Shown here: piece by piece, positions 48,319 to 58,539 of the stretch
Numbering within the stretch: position 1 is the stretch's first letter
How the letters are laid out: every line of letters starts with the position of its first letter
Origin: JACVRW01 sp963819115
GTDB taxonomy: Bacteria > Actinomycetota > Thermoleophilia > Solirubrobacterales > Thermoleophilaceae
Assembly (NCBI GenBank): GCA_963819115.1
Contig: CAWFUR010000012.1
Coordinates: forward strand, 124,001-188,000
Reading direction: 5' to 3'
DNA: 64,000 nucleotides
Notes under the pieces: model-generated
What the model was told of the DNA's origin: nothing
Databases searched by the model: none
Seen by the model: the letters and a program-made list of their open reading frames with translations, nothing else
Translations under genes and position numbers: made by a program

Positions 48319-50601
48319 ATGCGCCTCTCGCGTACCGTCGGCGCGCTTCTGCTCGGCGTGATCGCGCTGTTCGCAGCATTCGCCGTTTCGGCGCCCGCGG
48401 CCGACGCCGCCCTCAAGGCCCGCGGCAGCATCGACCAGGCCTACGTGCTCGGCGCGAAGAAGGCGCAGCACCTCAAGCTCGTCAGGCATGGCCGCGTGAT
48501 CGACGCCGGCGCCGCCGACTCCTTCGGCAGCAAGATCTTCCGCGACCTGAAGCCCGGGCCCGGCTACGTCGTACGCGCCGGCCGCAAGCGCACCAGGGCG
48601 TTCCGGGTCCTTCGCCCCGGCGCGAATCCGCGCCCGGCTTTCTACAAGCGCAAGAAGCTCAAGCAGGGCCTGAACTACGTGCGCATGCGCGACGGCGTGG
48701 AGATCGCGATGACCGTGCGCCTGCCCCAGGGCAAGACCCTCGCGGATGGGCCCTTCCCCACGATCATCGAGTACTCCGGCTACCAGACGGCCGCCCCGCA
48801 CGACCTGCTCCAGTCGGTGATCGACTCCCTCGGCGGCAGCGGCGCCCCGGCCGACCCGCTCGCGCCCGCCACCTCGACCGCGGTGGGCTCCTTGATCGCA
48901 CCGCTGATCGGCTTCGCCGTGGTGAGCGTTCAGATGCGCGGCTCGGGCTGCTCCGGCGGCGCGTTCGACCTCTTCGACTACCCCACGACCTTCGATGGCT
49001 ACGACGCGGTGGAGACCGTGGGCGCGCAGAGCTGGGTCAAGGGCGGCAAGGTCGGAATGGGCGGCATCTCCTTCTCCGGAATCACGCAGCTCTTCGTCGC
49101 GGGCACGCGGCCCCCGCACCTGGCGGCCATCACCCCGATGTCGGTCACCGACGACATCTACACCGGCACGGGCTACCCGGGCGGCATCTTCAACTCCGGC
49201 TTTGCGCAGACCTGGATCCAGGAGCGCATGGACGACGCCGAGCCGGCGCCCCAGGGTGGGCAGCCCTGGGCGCGCGAGCTCACGAAGCAGGGCGACAAGC
49301 ACTGCATCGCCAACCAGAAGCTCCGGCTCCAGACCCAGGACGCGCTCCAGCTTCAGAAGGAGAACCCCTTCCGCACGCCGTCGCTGTTCGCCCATCGCGC
49401 CCCCGGGGCGTGGCTGAAGCGGGCGAAGGTGCCGATCTTCCTGGTCGGCCAGTTCCAGGACGAGCAGACGAGCGGGCACTTCGCCGAGGCGCTCAAGTAC
49501 CTGAACGGAAAGCCGAACGTGTTCATCTCGCTTCAGAACGGCGTGCACGCCGACTCGCTGGGGCCGAAGACGATCACCCGCTGGGCCGAGTTCCTGAACC
49601 TCTACGTGGCCGACAAGATCCCGGTTCTGCCCGGCACGGTGATCAGCCTCAGCGGCGTGCTCTACCAGTACCTCGCCGACGCCGGCGCGGCGCCCGTCGA
49701 GCAGTCTCGCTACGCGACCTACACGAGCGTCGCCGCCGCCAAGGCCGACTTCAAGAAGGACCCGCACGTCCGGCTGCTCTTCGACAACGGCGCCGGCCCC
49801 CAGGGCGCCGGCTCGATCGGCTCAACGTGGGAGCTCGGCTACAGCGCCTGGCCGCCGAAGCAGGCCAGGGCCACGCGCTACTTCCTCGGCGCCGGCGGCT
49901 CGCTGGGCGCGAAGCCGTCCAAGCGGGGATCGGCCAGCTACACGGCCGACCCGAACGCCCGCCCGCGCCAGACGCTCGCGGGCGACGGGGCCGAGGACGC
50001 CTGGAAGGCGCAGCCGCCCTACAACTGGGCTCCTCTGGCCGCCGGCAAGGGCCTGGGCTGGGTCACGGGCGCGCTGGCCAGGGACACCGTCATCGCCGGC
50101 CCGTCCAGTCTCGACCTGTACGTCAAGTCGTCCGCGAAGGACACAGACTTCCAGGTCACGCTCAGCGAGGTCAGGCCCGACGGCAACGAGACCTATGTCC
50201 AGAACGGCTGGCTTCGTGCCTCGCACCGGAAGCTGGACCGGCGCCGGTCCACCGCGCTCGATCCCTTCCCCACGCATCTCGAGAGGGACGCCGCGCCGCT
50301 GCCCAGGGGCAAGTACACGCTCGTACGTGTGCCGTTCTTCGCGGTGGCCCATGCCTTCCGCGCGGGCTCGAAGATCCGGGTGACGGTCGAGGCCACGGGC
50401 GGCGACCGCCCGCGCTGGGCCTTCGCCACCATCGACAGGGGTACCACCAGGAACACGATCAGCCTGGGCGGCGCCCGCGCGTCCAGCCTGGTGCTGCCGG
50501 TGCTGTCCGGCGCCACCGCCAAGGGCACTCCGCTGCCGGGCGCCACCGCGCTCCGCGGCGAGCCCAACCGCACGTACACCGCCGCTTCCAACGGCGGCTG
50601 A
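48319..50601 (+). CDS. CocE/NonD X-Pro-dipeptidyl-peptidase-like hydrolase
   Basis: A 760-residue secreted alpha/beta hydrolase. The signal peptide is MRLSRTVGALLLGVIALFAA, followed by an Ig-like N-terminal region and the catalytic domain: MRDGVEIAMTVRLP is the family entry motif, VVSVQMRGSGCSGG the oxyanion part, and GMGGISFSG the nucleophile elbow (Ser about 251). A C-terminal jelly-roll domain (about 510-750, IRVTVEATGGDRPRW) is typical. Family members are X-Pro peptidases or acyl hydrolases such as cocaine esterase. ATG 48319 is preferred over a GTG 14 codons upstream because it starts the signal peptide. Confidence 0.88.
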   Translation: MRLSRTVGALLLGVIALFAAFAVSAPAADAALKARGSIDQAYVLGAKKAQHLKLVRHGRVIDAGAADSFGSKIFRDLKPGPGYVVRAGRKRTRAFRVLRPGANPRPAFYKRKKLKQGLNYVRMRDGVEIAMTVRLPQGKTLADGPFPTIIEYSGYQTAAPHDLLQSVIDSLGGSGAPADPLAPATSTAVGSLIAPLIGFAVVSVQMRGSGCSGGAFDLFDYPTTFDGYDAVETVGAQSWVKGGKVGMGGISFSGITQLFVAGTRPPHLAAITPMSVTDDIYTGTGYPGGIFNSGFAQTWIQERMDDAEPAPQGGQPWARELTKQGDKHCIANQKLRLQTQDALQLQKENPFRTPSLFAHRAPGAWLKRAKVPIFLVGQFQDEQTSGHFAEALKYLNGKPNVFISLQNGVHADSLGPKTITRWAEFLNLYVADKIPVLPGTVISLSGVLYQYLADAGAAPVEQSRYATYTSVAAAKADFKKDPHVRLLFDNGAGPQGAGSIGSTWELGYSAWPPKQARATRYFLGAGGSLGAKPSKRGSASYTADPNARPRQTLAGDGAEDAWKAQPPYNWAPLAAGKGLGWVTGALARDTVIAGPSSLDLYVKSSAKDTDFQVTLSEVRPDGNETYVQNGWLRASHRKLDRRRSTALDPFPTHLERDAAPLPRGKYTLVRVPFFAVAHAFRAGSKIRVTVEATGGDRPRWAFATIDRGTTRNTISLGGARASSLVLPVLSGATAKGTPLPGATALRGEPNRTYTAASNGG

Positions 50602-50640
50602 GCACCGCGCCCGGGCCCGGGCGTCCGGCATGATGTCCCG

Positions 50641-51512
50641 GTGACCGCGATCGAGGACTGGTGGGCGGAGGGCGACCGGGTGGAGCTGGAGCTACGCGGG
50701 TCACCCCGCTCCATCTTCGTCCACCGAGCGGGATCGGGCCCGCCGATGACGCTCCTCCACGGCTTCCCGAGCTCCTCCCACGACTGGCACAAGGTTGCGC
50801 CGGCGCTCGCCGCGAGCCACACCCTCATCGCGCCCGACTTCCTCGGATTCGGGGCGTCCGACAAGCCGGCCGAGCACGACTACTCGATCCACGAGCAGGC
50901 CGACCTGGTCGAGGCGTTGTGGGCCCGCGAAGGCGTCGAGTCGACCGTGGTGGTGGCCCACGACTACGCCGTGTCGGTGGCACAGGAGCTTCTGGCCCGT
51001 CGCGCCAAGGGCGGGCTCGCGGTGGAGATCGAGGCGCTCCACCTTCTGAACGGCGGCCTCTACCCCGACGTGCACCGGCCCCAGCCGATCCAGCTGGCGT
51101 TGCTGGACCCTGAGCAGGGACCGCTCGTGAGCGCCGCGTCGACCGAGGAGCTGTTCGTGATGGGCCTGGCGCCGACGTTCGCGGACGACTACGACGCGGC
51201 CGAGGACGCCACGGCGATCTGGCGCTCGATGAGCCGCGACGGCGGCCAGCTGATCTCGTACCGCCTGATCCGCTACCTGATCGACCGCCAGGACAACGCG
51301 GAGCGCTGGGCCGGTGCGCTCGAGACCGTGGCGGTGCCGACCGCCTTCGTGTGGGGGATGCTCGATCCCGTGTCCGGCGCCCACATGGCAGAGCGGATCC
51401 GCGAGCGCCTTCCCAGCGCTCCCTTCACGGCTCTCGCTGATGTGTCCCACTGGCCCCAGCTCGAGGCGCCAAAGCGGGTGGCCGAGGCCCTCCTGGCCGG
51501 CGTGCCGCGCGC

Positions 51513-51516
<4 letters not shown>
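50641..51516 (+). CDS. Alpha/beta hydrolase (haloalkane dehalogenase-like)
   Basis: A 291-residue hydrolase with LLHGFPSSSHDWHKVAPAL (oxyanion loop), the elbow VVAHDYAVSVAQELL with Asp as nucleophile, FVWGMLDPVSGAHM with the likely acid, and ADVSHWPQLEAP with His. As in the gene at 36 kb, an Asp nucleophile points to dehalogenase or epoxide hydrolase type. GTG start at 50641. It is convergent with ettA (4-nt overlap). Substrate unknown. Confidence 0.86.
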
Positions 51517-53168
<1,652 letters not shown>

Positions 53169-53241
53169 GCAGCGGGCCACCTTAGAGGCCTTCGCGCGCC
53201 GTTCGCCCATGTGTGGACAGGCCGGGGGGTTCGCGAGTACG

Positions 53242-53254
53242 CTTGCTCTAGCAA
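53242..53254. promoter_or_regulatory. MarR operator-like palindrome at the marR start
   Basis: CTTGCTCTAGCAA lies 3 nt before the marR ATG. It matches the CTTGC-N4-GCAAG motif repeated upstream of yceI, so the regulator probably represses itself by covering its own promoter. Confidence 0.55.
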
Positions 53255-53257
53255 TAA

Positions 53258-53773
53258 ATGGCCGCTAATCCTGAAGAAACCGTCGCCACATGTCGCACCC
53301 TCGTCGGTGACGATGGGATTCGGTCGTGGTCGGACACGCACGCGGATGCGTGGATCGGGATGCTCGAGGCTCACAAGCGGCTGACGCGCGAGCTCGAGTC
53401 CGAGCTCGAGGCCGAGTACGGCCTCAGCCTCAGCGGGGTGGAGCTGCTGGGCCGGCTGGCGGCCGCGGAGCAGCGCATGCTCCGGCTCACGGAGCTGGCG
53501 GGTCGCGCCGGGCTCAGCGTGAGCAGGGTGTCCCGCATCACGGACATGCTCGAGGCCCGCGGCCTCGTGGAGCGCCGTCCCTGCCCGGCTGACGCCCGGG
53601 CCAAGAACGCCTTCCTCACCGACGCCGGGCTGGAGCTTCTGCGCGCCGCCCAGGCCACCCACTTCGCCGGTGTGGAGGAGCGCTTCTTCGACCGGCTCGA
53701 GCCCGGAGAGGTGGAGGCGCTGGCCTTGATCTTCTCCCGCTTCGCGCCGGGCGCCGCATCCGACTGCACCTAG
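53258..53773 (+). CDS. MarR-family transcriptional regulator
   Basis: A 171-residue winged-helix regulator. Residues about 30-150 carry the MarR fold: LEAHKRLTRELESELEAEYG (dimer helix), SGVELLGRLAAAEQRMLRLTELA, the recognition helix LSVSRVSRITDMLEARGLVE and wing RRPCPADARAKNAFLTDAG. Its operator-like palindrome recurs three times around the next gene, yceI. ATG 53258 starts MAANPEETVATCRTL; the N-terminal 25 residues are extra to the fold. The ligand is unknown. Confidence 0.9.
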   Translation: MAANPEETVATCRTLVGDDGIRSWSDTHADAWIGMLEAHKRLTRELESELEAEYGLSLSGVELLGRLAAAEQRMLRLTELAGRAGLSVSRVSRITDMLEARGLVERRPCPADARAKNAFLTDAGLELLRAAQATHFAGVEERFFDRLEPGEVEALALIFSRFAPGAASDCT

Positions 53774-53780
53774 GAAAGCC

Positions 53781-53827
53781 GGGTCCGGTGCTCGGCCCGA
53801 TCACCGATCGGGCCTGCGCTCCTCCCT
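53781..53827 (+). repeat. Palindromic intergenic repeat, copy 2
   Basis: GGGTCCGGTGCTCG, palindrome GCCCGATCACCGATCGGGC, then CTGCGCTCCTCCC, 8 nt after the marR stop and followed by TTTT. With the T-run it may act as a terminator for marR. Confidence 0.75.
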
Positions 53828-53868
53828 TTTGGGCGCCCTTGACGGAACCTCCTACGAGGTCGTTGCGC

Positions 53869-53931
53869 GCGCAAGCTTGCGCCCGCAATGAATTGGTGCT
53901 ACCCTTGCGCTAACAAGCTTGCGCTAGCAAG
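53869..53931. promoter_or_regulatory. Operator cluster upstream of yceI
   Basis: GCGCAAGCTTGCGC (53869-53882) is a perfect palindrome. CTTGCGCTAACAAG (53904-53917) and CTTGCGCTAGCAAG (53918-53931) follow back to back with a 14-nt period. All share the CTTGC/GCAAG half sites found before marR. The tandem pair ends 25 nt before the yceI start, in the promoter region. Confidence 0.65.
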
Positions 53932-53956
53932 CACATCACTTCGACAGGAGATCCAA

Positions 53957-54514
53957 ATGAGCACCGTCACCTCCGTTACCGCAGTACCCACCGGCACGTG
54001 GAACGTCGACCCGTCTCACTCGAACGTGGAGTTTCAGGTCAAGCACCTGGGCATCGCCACCGTACGCGGCCACTTCGCCGAGTTCGAAGGCTCCCTGCAC
54101 GTGGACGAGGACACGCGCGAGGTCAAGGCCAGGGGGCTGGTCAAGGCCGGCTCGGTGAACACCAACGAGGACAAGCGCGACGACCACCTCCGCTCCGCCG
54201 ACTTCTTCGACGTGGAGCAGTACGAGCACATCGAGTTCGACTCGAAGTCGATCGTCCCGCTGGACGACGACACGTTCGAGATCACCGGCGACCTCACTCT
54301 CCACGGCGTGACCCGCGAGATCACGCTGAAGGCCGAGGTCACGGGCACCGAGGAGGACCCGTGGGGCAACGAGCGCGTGGGCCTCGAGGTCACCGGCCAG
54401 CTGAACCGCGGTGACTACGGCATGACCTTCAACCAGGCTCTCGGCAGCGGCAACATGCTGGTGTCGGACAAGGTGAAGCTCGCGCTCGACATTTCCGCCG
54501 TCAAGCAGGCGTAA
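53957..54514 (+). CDS. yceI: YceI-family lipocalin-like protein
   Basis: A 185-residue beta-barrel isoprenoid-binding protein of the YceI family. It shows TGTWNVDPSHSNVEFQVKHL at the start, TVRGHFAEFEGSLHVDEDT, SVNTNEDKRDDHLRSADFFD and FEITGDLTLHGVTREITLKA, all typical. There is no signal peptide, so it is cytoplasmic, unlike the E. coli protein. AGGAG lies 6 nt before ATG 53957. The MarR-like operators upstream suggest induction by a ligand. A strong terminator follows. Confidence 0.93.
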   Translation: MSTVTSVTAVPTGTWNVDPSHSNVEFQVKHLGIATVRGHFAEFEGSLHVDEDTREVKARGLVKAGSVNTNEDKRDDHLRSADFFDVEQYEHIEFDSKSIVPLDDDTFEITGDLTLHGVTREITLKAEVTGTEEDPWGNERVGLEVTGQLNRGDYGMTFNQALGSGNMLVSDKVKLALDISAVKQA

Positions 54515-54516
54515 AT

Positions 54517-54614
54517 TCGGGGTCCGGTGCTCGCCCGGCCGGCGCCCGGGCTGCGCTCCTCCCTAATCGGGGTCCGGTGCTCGCCCGGCCGGCGCCCGGG
54601 CTGCGCTCCTCCCT
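54517..54614 (+). repeat. Tandem pair of palindromic intergenic repeats (copies 3 and 4)
   Basis: Two essentially identical 48-nt units at 54517-54564 and 54567-54614, with a period of exactly 50 nt. Each has GGTCCGGTGCTCG, a self-complementary CCCGGCCGGCGCCCGGG, and CTGCGCTCCTCCCT. The perfect identity of the tandem units points to a recent duplication. Confidence 0.9.
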
Positions 54615-54628
54615 GCAGCATTGGCCGA

Positions 54629-54661
54629 GGGCCGGCGGCGCCACGCGTCGCCGGCCCTTTT
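54629..54661 (+). terminator. Rho-independent terminator after yceI
   Basis: GGGCCGGCG (54629-54637) pairs with CGCCGGCCC (54649-54657) around an 11-nt loop, followed by TTTT (54658-54661). It lies after the tandem repeats and 35 nt before the next gene. Confidence 0.8.
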
Positions 54662-54696
54662 GCATGCCCAGGCGACGTGGGCGACACTACGGACCC

Positions 54697-56685
54697 ATGC
54701 GCGCCCATCTGCTCGCCGCGTTTCTGATCTGCGCCGCTCTCGCGCCGGCGACCGCCGGGGCCGCGCCGGCCCAGCGCATGAAGGTGGGCACCCTGGTGCT
54801 CCGGCCCTGCCCGGACGGGACGCGCTGGATGTGCGGAAAGATCCGCCGCCGCCTTGATCCCGCACGCCCCGCCGGCCCGCACATCCGGATCGGCTTTCGC
54901 TGGCTGCCCGCCAAGGACGGGCCCAGCGGCAGGCCTCCGCTCGTCGCGGTCGAGGGCGGGCCCGGGTACCCGTCCACCGGCACGCGCGTGGAGTACCGCG
55001 GGATCTTCGGCCCCCTCCTGCGCAAGCGCGATCTGCTCCTGGTGGACAACCGGGGCACCGGCACGTCCGCGCTCATCCGGTGCCGGCGACTACAGCGGTA
55101 CACCGGGGTCAGCTCAGGGCCCGGCTTCCCCGGGATCGTGGCCGGGTGCGCGCGTGCGATCGAGCGCCACTATCGCCGTCCCGGCCGGCCGGCCGTGCAC
55201 GCGGCCGACCTCTTCGCCACCGCCTACGCGGTGGGAGACCTGGAGGCGGTTCTGAGGCGCCTTCGCCTGCGTCACATCGCCCTCTACGGCGACTCCTACG
55301 GCACGTGGTTCGTCCAGTCCTACATCTCGCGTTATCGCAAGCGCCTCGACTCGGTTCTGCTCGACTCCGCCTACCCGGTGCGTGGGCTCGACCCCTGGTA
55401 CGCCTCGTCGGGAGAGGTGGCGCGGCGCGCCTTCGATGCCGTGTGCGAACGCGACGCGGGCTGTTCCGCGGCCGCGCCCGGGAGCGCCGTGGAGCGCCTC
55501 GGCCGGCTGGTGGCTCGGTTGCGGCAGGCTCCCATCACCGGCGTCACGCGGGACTCCGACGGTAGCCGGCTGCGCGCCCGCGTGGACGTGCGTGCGGTGG
55601 TCGACATGATCCAGGACGCGGCGTCCGAGCCCAACATCTACCGGGAGCTGGATGCGTCGGTGCGAGCCGCGCTCGGCGGCGACGATGTTCCGCTGCTGCG
55701 GCTGGTGGCCCAGACGCAGAGCTACCTGCACGGCGCGAGCCCGGCGGACTACTTCTCGAACGGGCTCTACTTCGCGGTCAGCTGCATGGACTATCCGCAG
55801 CTTTTCTCGATGCACTCCACGCCGGCGCAGCGCCGCGCGCAGCTGGCGGCGCGCCTGCTGGCCCCGCCGCCCGGTGCGTTCACGCCGTTCACCGCCCGCG
55901 AGTGGTTCACGATGAGCGCCTACTCGGAGCCCTACGAGGCATGTCTCGATTGGCCCCGCCCCGCGCACACCGCACCGGTGGCCGACCCGACGTCCACGCC
56001 GCTCCCCGCGTCCGTCCCACTGCTTGTGGTGGGGGGCGACCTGGATTCGCTCACCCCCGTCACCGACGCACCACTGTTCGTGCCCGGCCTGGGGGCGAAC
56101 ACGCGGGTAATCACCGTGCCCAACACGGTGCACGTGGACTCGCAGGGGTACACGCCGCTGCTGAACGGGACCAGGTGCGTAAGGCGGATCATCCGCGCCT
56201 TCGTGCGCGCGCCCGCCGCGATGGCCACGCTCGATGCGAGCTGCACGTCCGGAGTGCCGCCCGTGCACACGCCGGGCGCCTATCCGGTGAGGCTCGCGCA
56301 GGCCGCCGCCGCCACGCTCGTGTCCGGCTCCGATCCGGGGGCCGGGCCACGTCGGGCGGCCACCGTGGCCGCGGGCGCACTGGCCGACGCGACCGTCCGG
56401 CGCTTCTACTCGGGCGGGGCGCGCGGTCCCGGGCTGCGGGGCGGGACCTTCAGGGCGCGCGGCGACGGTCCGGTACGCCTCCGCCTGCGCCGGGTCAGGT
56501 TCGTGCGCGACGCGACCGTGGACGGCAGGGCCTCGTGGCGGCCCTCGACGGGGGCCGCCAAGGGCACGCTCTCGGTCAGGCTGCCGGGCGGCGCGAGGGT
56601 CCGCGTGAGCGTCTCGTGGAACCAGCGCTCCCGTTTCGCGCGGGCCCGCATAGCGGATACGGAACTCACACTTCCGGCTCCCTGA
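54697..56685 (+). CDS. S33-type (tripeptidyl aminopeptidase-like) secreted alpha/beta hydrolase
   Basis: A 662-residue exported hydrolase. The signal peptide is MRAHLLAAFLICAALAPATA. The catalytic fold has VAVEGGPGYPSTG (the HGGPG-like oxyanion motif with E for H), DNRGTGTS, the elbow LYGDSYGTWFVQ (Ser about 200), the acid in VVGGDLDSLTPV and His in NTVHVDS. A C-terminal beta-rich region (about 560-662) is extra. Similar enzymes release peptides from protein N-termini. An upstream in-frame start was rejected because it lies in the tandem repeat and before the terminator. Confidence 0.87.
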   Translation: MRAHLLAAFLICAALAPATAGAAPAQRMKVGTLVLRPCPDGTRWMCGKIRRRLDPARPAGPHIRIGFRWLPAKDGPSGRPPLVAVEGGPGYPSTGTRVEYRGIFGPLLRKRDLLLVDNRGTGTSALIRCRRLQRYTGVSSGPGFPGIVAGCARAIERHYRRPGRPAVHAADLFATAYAVGDLEAVLRRLRLRHIALYGDSYGTWFVQSYISRYRKRLDSVLLDSAYPVRGLDPWYASSGEVARRAFDAVCERDAGCSAAAPGSAVERLGRLVARLRQAPITGVTRDSDGSRLRARVDVRAVVDMIQDAASEPNIYRELDASVRAALGGDDVPLLRLVAQTQSYLHGASPADYFSNGLYFAVSCMDYPQLFSMHSTPAQRRAQLAARLLAPPPGAFTPFTAREWFTMSAYSEPYEACLDWPRPAHTAPVADPTSTPLPASVPLLVVGGDLDSLTPVTDAPLFVPGLGANTRVITVPNTVHVDSQGYTPLLNGTRCVRRIIRAFVRAPAAMATLDASCTSGVPPVHTPGAYPVRLAQAAAATLVSGSDPGAGPRRAATVAAGALADATVRRFYSGGARGPGLRGGTFRARGDGPVRLRLRRVRFVRDATVDGRASWRPSTGAAKGTLSVRLPGGARVRVSVSWNQRSRFARARIADTELTLPAP

Positions 56686-56694
56686 GGTCCGTGT

Positions 56695-56709
56695 CACCCC
56701 TATGGGGTG
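56695..56709. other. Perfect inverted repeat before the MEDS gene
   Basis: CACCCC-TAT-GGGGTG is a perfect 6-bp inverted repeat, 10 nt after the S33-like gene stop and about 90 nt before the next ATG. There is no T-run. It could be an operator or a weak transcript end. Confidence 0.35.
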
Positions 56710-56798
56710 GGTCAGTCGGATGACTTACTGCGTATGCAGGACGCACGGACGGAAAGCCGGTTGACGCCCCGCGCTCAGGAGGTACCCTCAAATGCGGG

Positions 56799-57731
56799 AT
56801 GAGACAAGAAGACTTCCGGCATGAGGCTCTGCTGTATGCCGGAGAGGACGACTTCCTGAAGCGGACCGTTCCGTTTCTCCGGGAGGGCGTGGAGGCTGGT
56901 GAGCCCGCATTCGTGGTGCTGAACGCGGACAGGCTCCGCGCGCTGCGTGCCGAGCTGAACGGCCACGCCGAGGGGGTGCATTTCGCCGACATGGCGGCGG
57001 TGGGCGCCAACCCGGCCTGCATCATTCCGGCGTGGCGCCAGTTCGTGGACAAGCATTCCGCGGGCGGCCGCCCGCTGAGGGGCATCGGCGAGCCGATCTG
57101 GCCAGACAGGAGCTCCGCCGAGCTCGTTGAGTGCCAGCGCCACGAATCGCTCCTGAACCTCGCCTTCGCCGGCACCCCCAGCTTCCGGCTGCTGTGCCCG
57201 TACGACACGGAGGCCCTCGATCCAGCCGTGATCGACGAGGCGCTGCGCAGCCATCCGATCGTGGTCAACGGCCACGGTCCCGAGACGAGCGATTCCTTCC
57301 GTGACCTCGACGAGGTGGCCGCGCCGTTCTCCGAGCCTCTCCCCGAGGCGGAGGTCGAGCCTCGCGTCGCCGTCTTCCAGGCCACCACGCTCGCCGCCCT
57401 TCGGGCTTTCGTGGCCCGCGAGGCGATTGCGGCCGGCCTCTCGGAGCGCAACCGCGACGGCCTCGTGCTCGCCGCGAACGAGGTGGCCACGAACAGCGTC
57501 CGCCACGGCGGCGGCGGCGGGATCATCCGCCTGTGGCAGACCGAGGACGCGCTGCTCTGCGAGATCCACGACACCGGCCACATCGAGGATCCGCTCGTCG
57601 GGCGAGTGCGCCCGGCGCCGGAGCAGCTTGGCGGTCACGGACTCTGGATGGCCAACCAGGTCTGTGACCTGGTGCAGGTGCGGACCTTCCCGGGGGGGAA
57701 CGTCGTCCGCCTGCACATGCGCCGCCGGTAG
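56799..57731 (+). CDS. MEDS-domain sensor with RsbW-like HATPase domain
   Basis: A 310-residue signalling protein. Residues 1-170 match the MEDS (DcmR sensory) domain: DFRHEALLYAGEDDFLKRTVPFLREG style start, CIIPAWRQFVDKHS, GEPIWPDRSSAELVECQRHE and LCPYDTEALD. Residues about 195-305 form a GHKL ATPase of the anti-sigma type, with LAANEVATNSVRHGGGGG and EQLGGHGLWMANQVCD. It probably phosphorylates or sequesters an anti-sigma antagonist or sigma factor; no partner is encoded nearby. The ATG lies behind a GGAGG-like sequence. Confidence 0.87.
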   Translation: MRQEDFRHEALLYAGEDDFLKRTVPFLREGVEAGEPAFVVLNADRLRALRAELNGHAEGVHFADMAAVGANPACIIPAWRQFVDKHSAGGRPLRGIGEPIWPDRSSAELVECQRHESLLNLAFAGTPSFRLLCPYDTEALDPAVIDEALRSHPIVVNGHGPETSDSFRDLDEVAAPFSEPLPEAEVEPRVAVFQATTLAALRAFVAREAIAAGLSERNRDGLVLAANEVATNSVRHGGGGGIIRLWQTEDALLCEIHDTGHIEDPLVGRVRPAPEQLGGHGLWMANQVCDLVQVRTFPGGNVVRLHMRRR

Positions 57732-57733
57732 CG

Positions 57734-58495
57734 CTAGTCCACCGACCGCACGTGCGAGACCAGCCCATCCTCACCGAGGAGGTGGAGGGCATACCCCGGA
57801 GGCCCCTCGCCCAGTTCGATCGGCCGCTCCTCGCCGAGGTTCAGCTCGGCCGGCCGGAACGTGCTGGGGCAGGTGAAGACCTCGCAGCCTCCGATGCGGC
57901 CGACTGCCGCCGTGTGCACATGGCCGGTCACCACCCGTGCCACCTGAGGGTGCTCCTCGAGCAGTAGGGCGAGGGCGGCGCGGTCGGCTTCGGGAAGCCC
58001 GATGTCGTCGAGCGCGCGGACCCCGATCGAGATGGGCGGGTGGTGCATGGCCAGCAGGGTCGGCACGTCGCGTTCGCGTTGTAGCTCCTTCGCGAGCCGT
58101 GCGAGTCGCCGTGCGTCGAGCGACCCGCCGTCCTGCCCCGGCACGGTCGTGTCGCAGGCCACGAGACGAAGCGGACCCAGGCGGGTCGAGTAGCTCCACG
58201 GCTCCGCCTTCGATCCCGTGCCGGGGAAGTGGGCGTCCATCAAGGCGCCGTCGTCGTGGTTGCCGGGGAGCATGTGAATCGGCATTGGCACGGGGGCGAG
58301 CAGCTTCCCCACGCGCTCGTACTCCGCGGGCATGCCGTTCTCGGTGAGGTCACCGGTCACGACCACGGCCGCGGGCCGCGGGTCGAGCGCCAGCACGGCC
58401 TCCACCACCGCCGCGAGCCGGTCCGCGCCCTGGTCGCCGTCAGCCGCGGCCCGAACGTGAAAGTCGGTCAGCTGAGCGAGGAGGAAGGACTCCAC
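57734..58495 (-). CDS. Metallophosphoesterase (CpdA/Icc-like phosphodiesterase)
   Basis: A 253-residue binuclear-metal phosphodiesterase. Motifs in order: AQLTDFHV (D-x-H), VVTGDLTENG (GD), MLPGNHDDG (GNHD), ALMAMHHPP-like LLAMHHPPISIG and VVTGHVHTAAVG (GHxH). The pattern is typical of cAMP phosphodiesterase CpdA and related class III enzymes. GTG start at 58495. It ends close behind the convergent MEDS gene. cAMP as substrate would link to the cNMP-binding protein at 17.7 kb, which is speculation. Confidence 0.88.
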   Translation of the reverse strand: MESFLLAQLTDFHVRAAADGDQGADRLAAVVEAVLALDPRPAAVVVTGDLTENGMPAEYERVGKLLAPVPMPIHMLPGNHDDGALMDAHFPGTGSKAEPWSYSTRLGPLRLVACDTTVPGQDGGSLDARRLARLAKELQRERDVPTLLAMHHPPISIGVRALDDIGLPEADRAALALLLEEHPQVARVVTGHVHTAAVGRIGGCEVFTCPSTFRPAELNLGEERPIELGEGPPGYALHLLGEDGLVSHVRSVD

Positions 58496-58539
58496 GGCGC
58501 AATCGTGTCACGCCCGCCCGGCTCCGGTAGGGTCGCGCC

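Noticed and set aside
48246..50633. Long alternative plus-strand frame within the CocE-like gene
   Set aside because: Arg/Pro-rich and lacking motifs; the other frame has signal peptide, nucleophile elbow and jelly-roll domain.
54577..54696. Upstream in-frame start for the S33-like hydrolase
   Set aside because: It lies inside the tandem repeat unit and before a terminator; the signal peptide begins at 54697.
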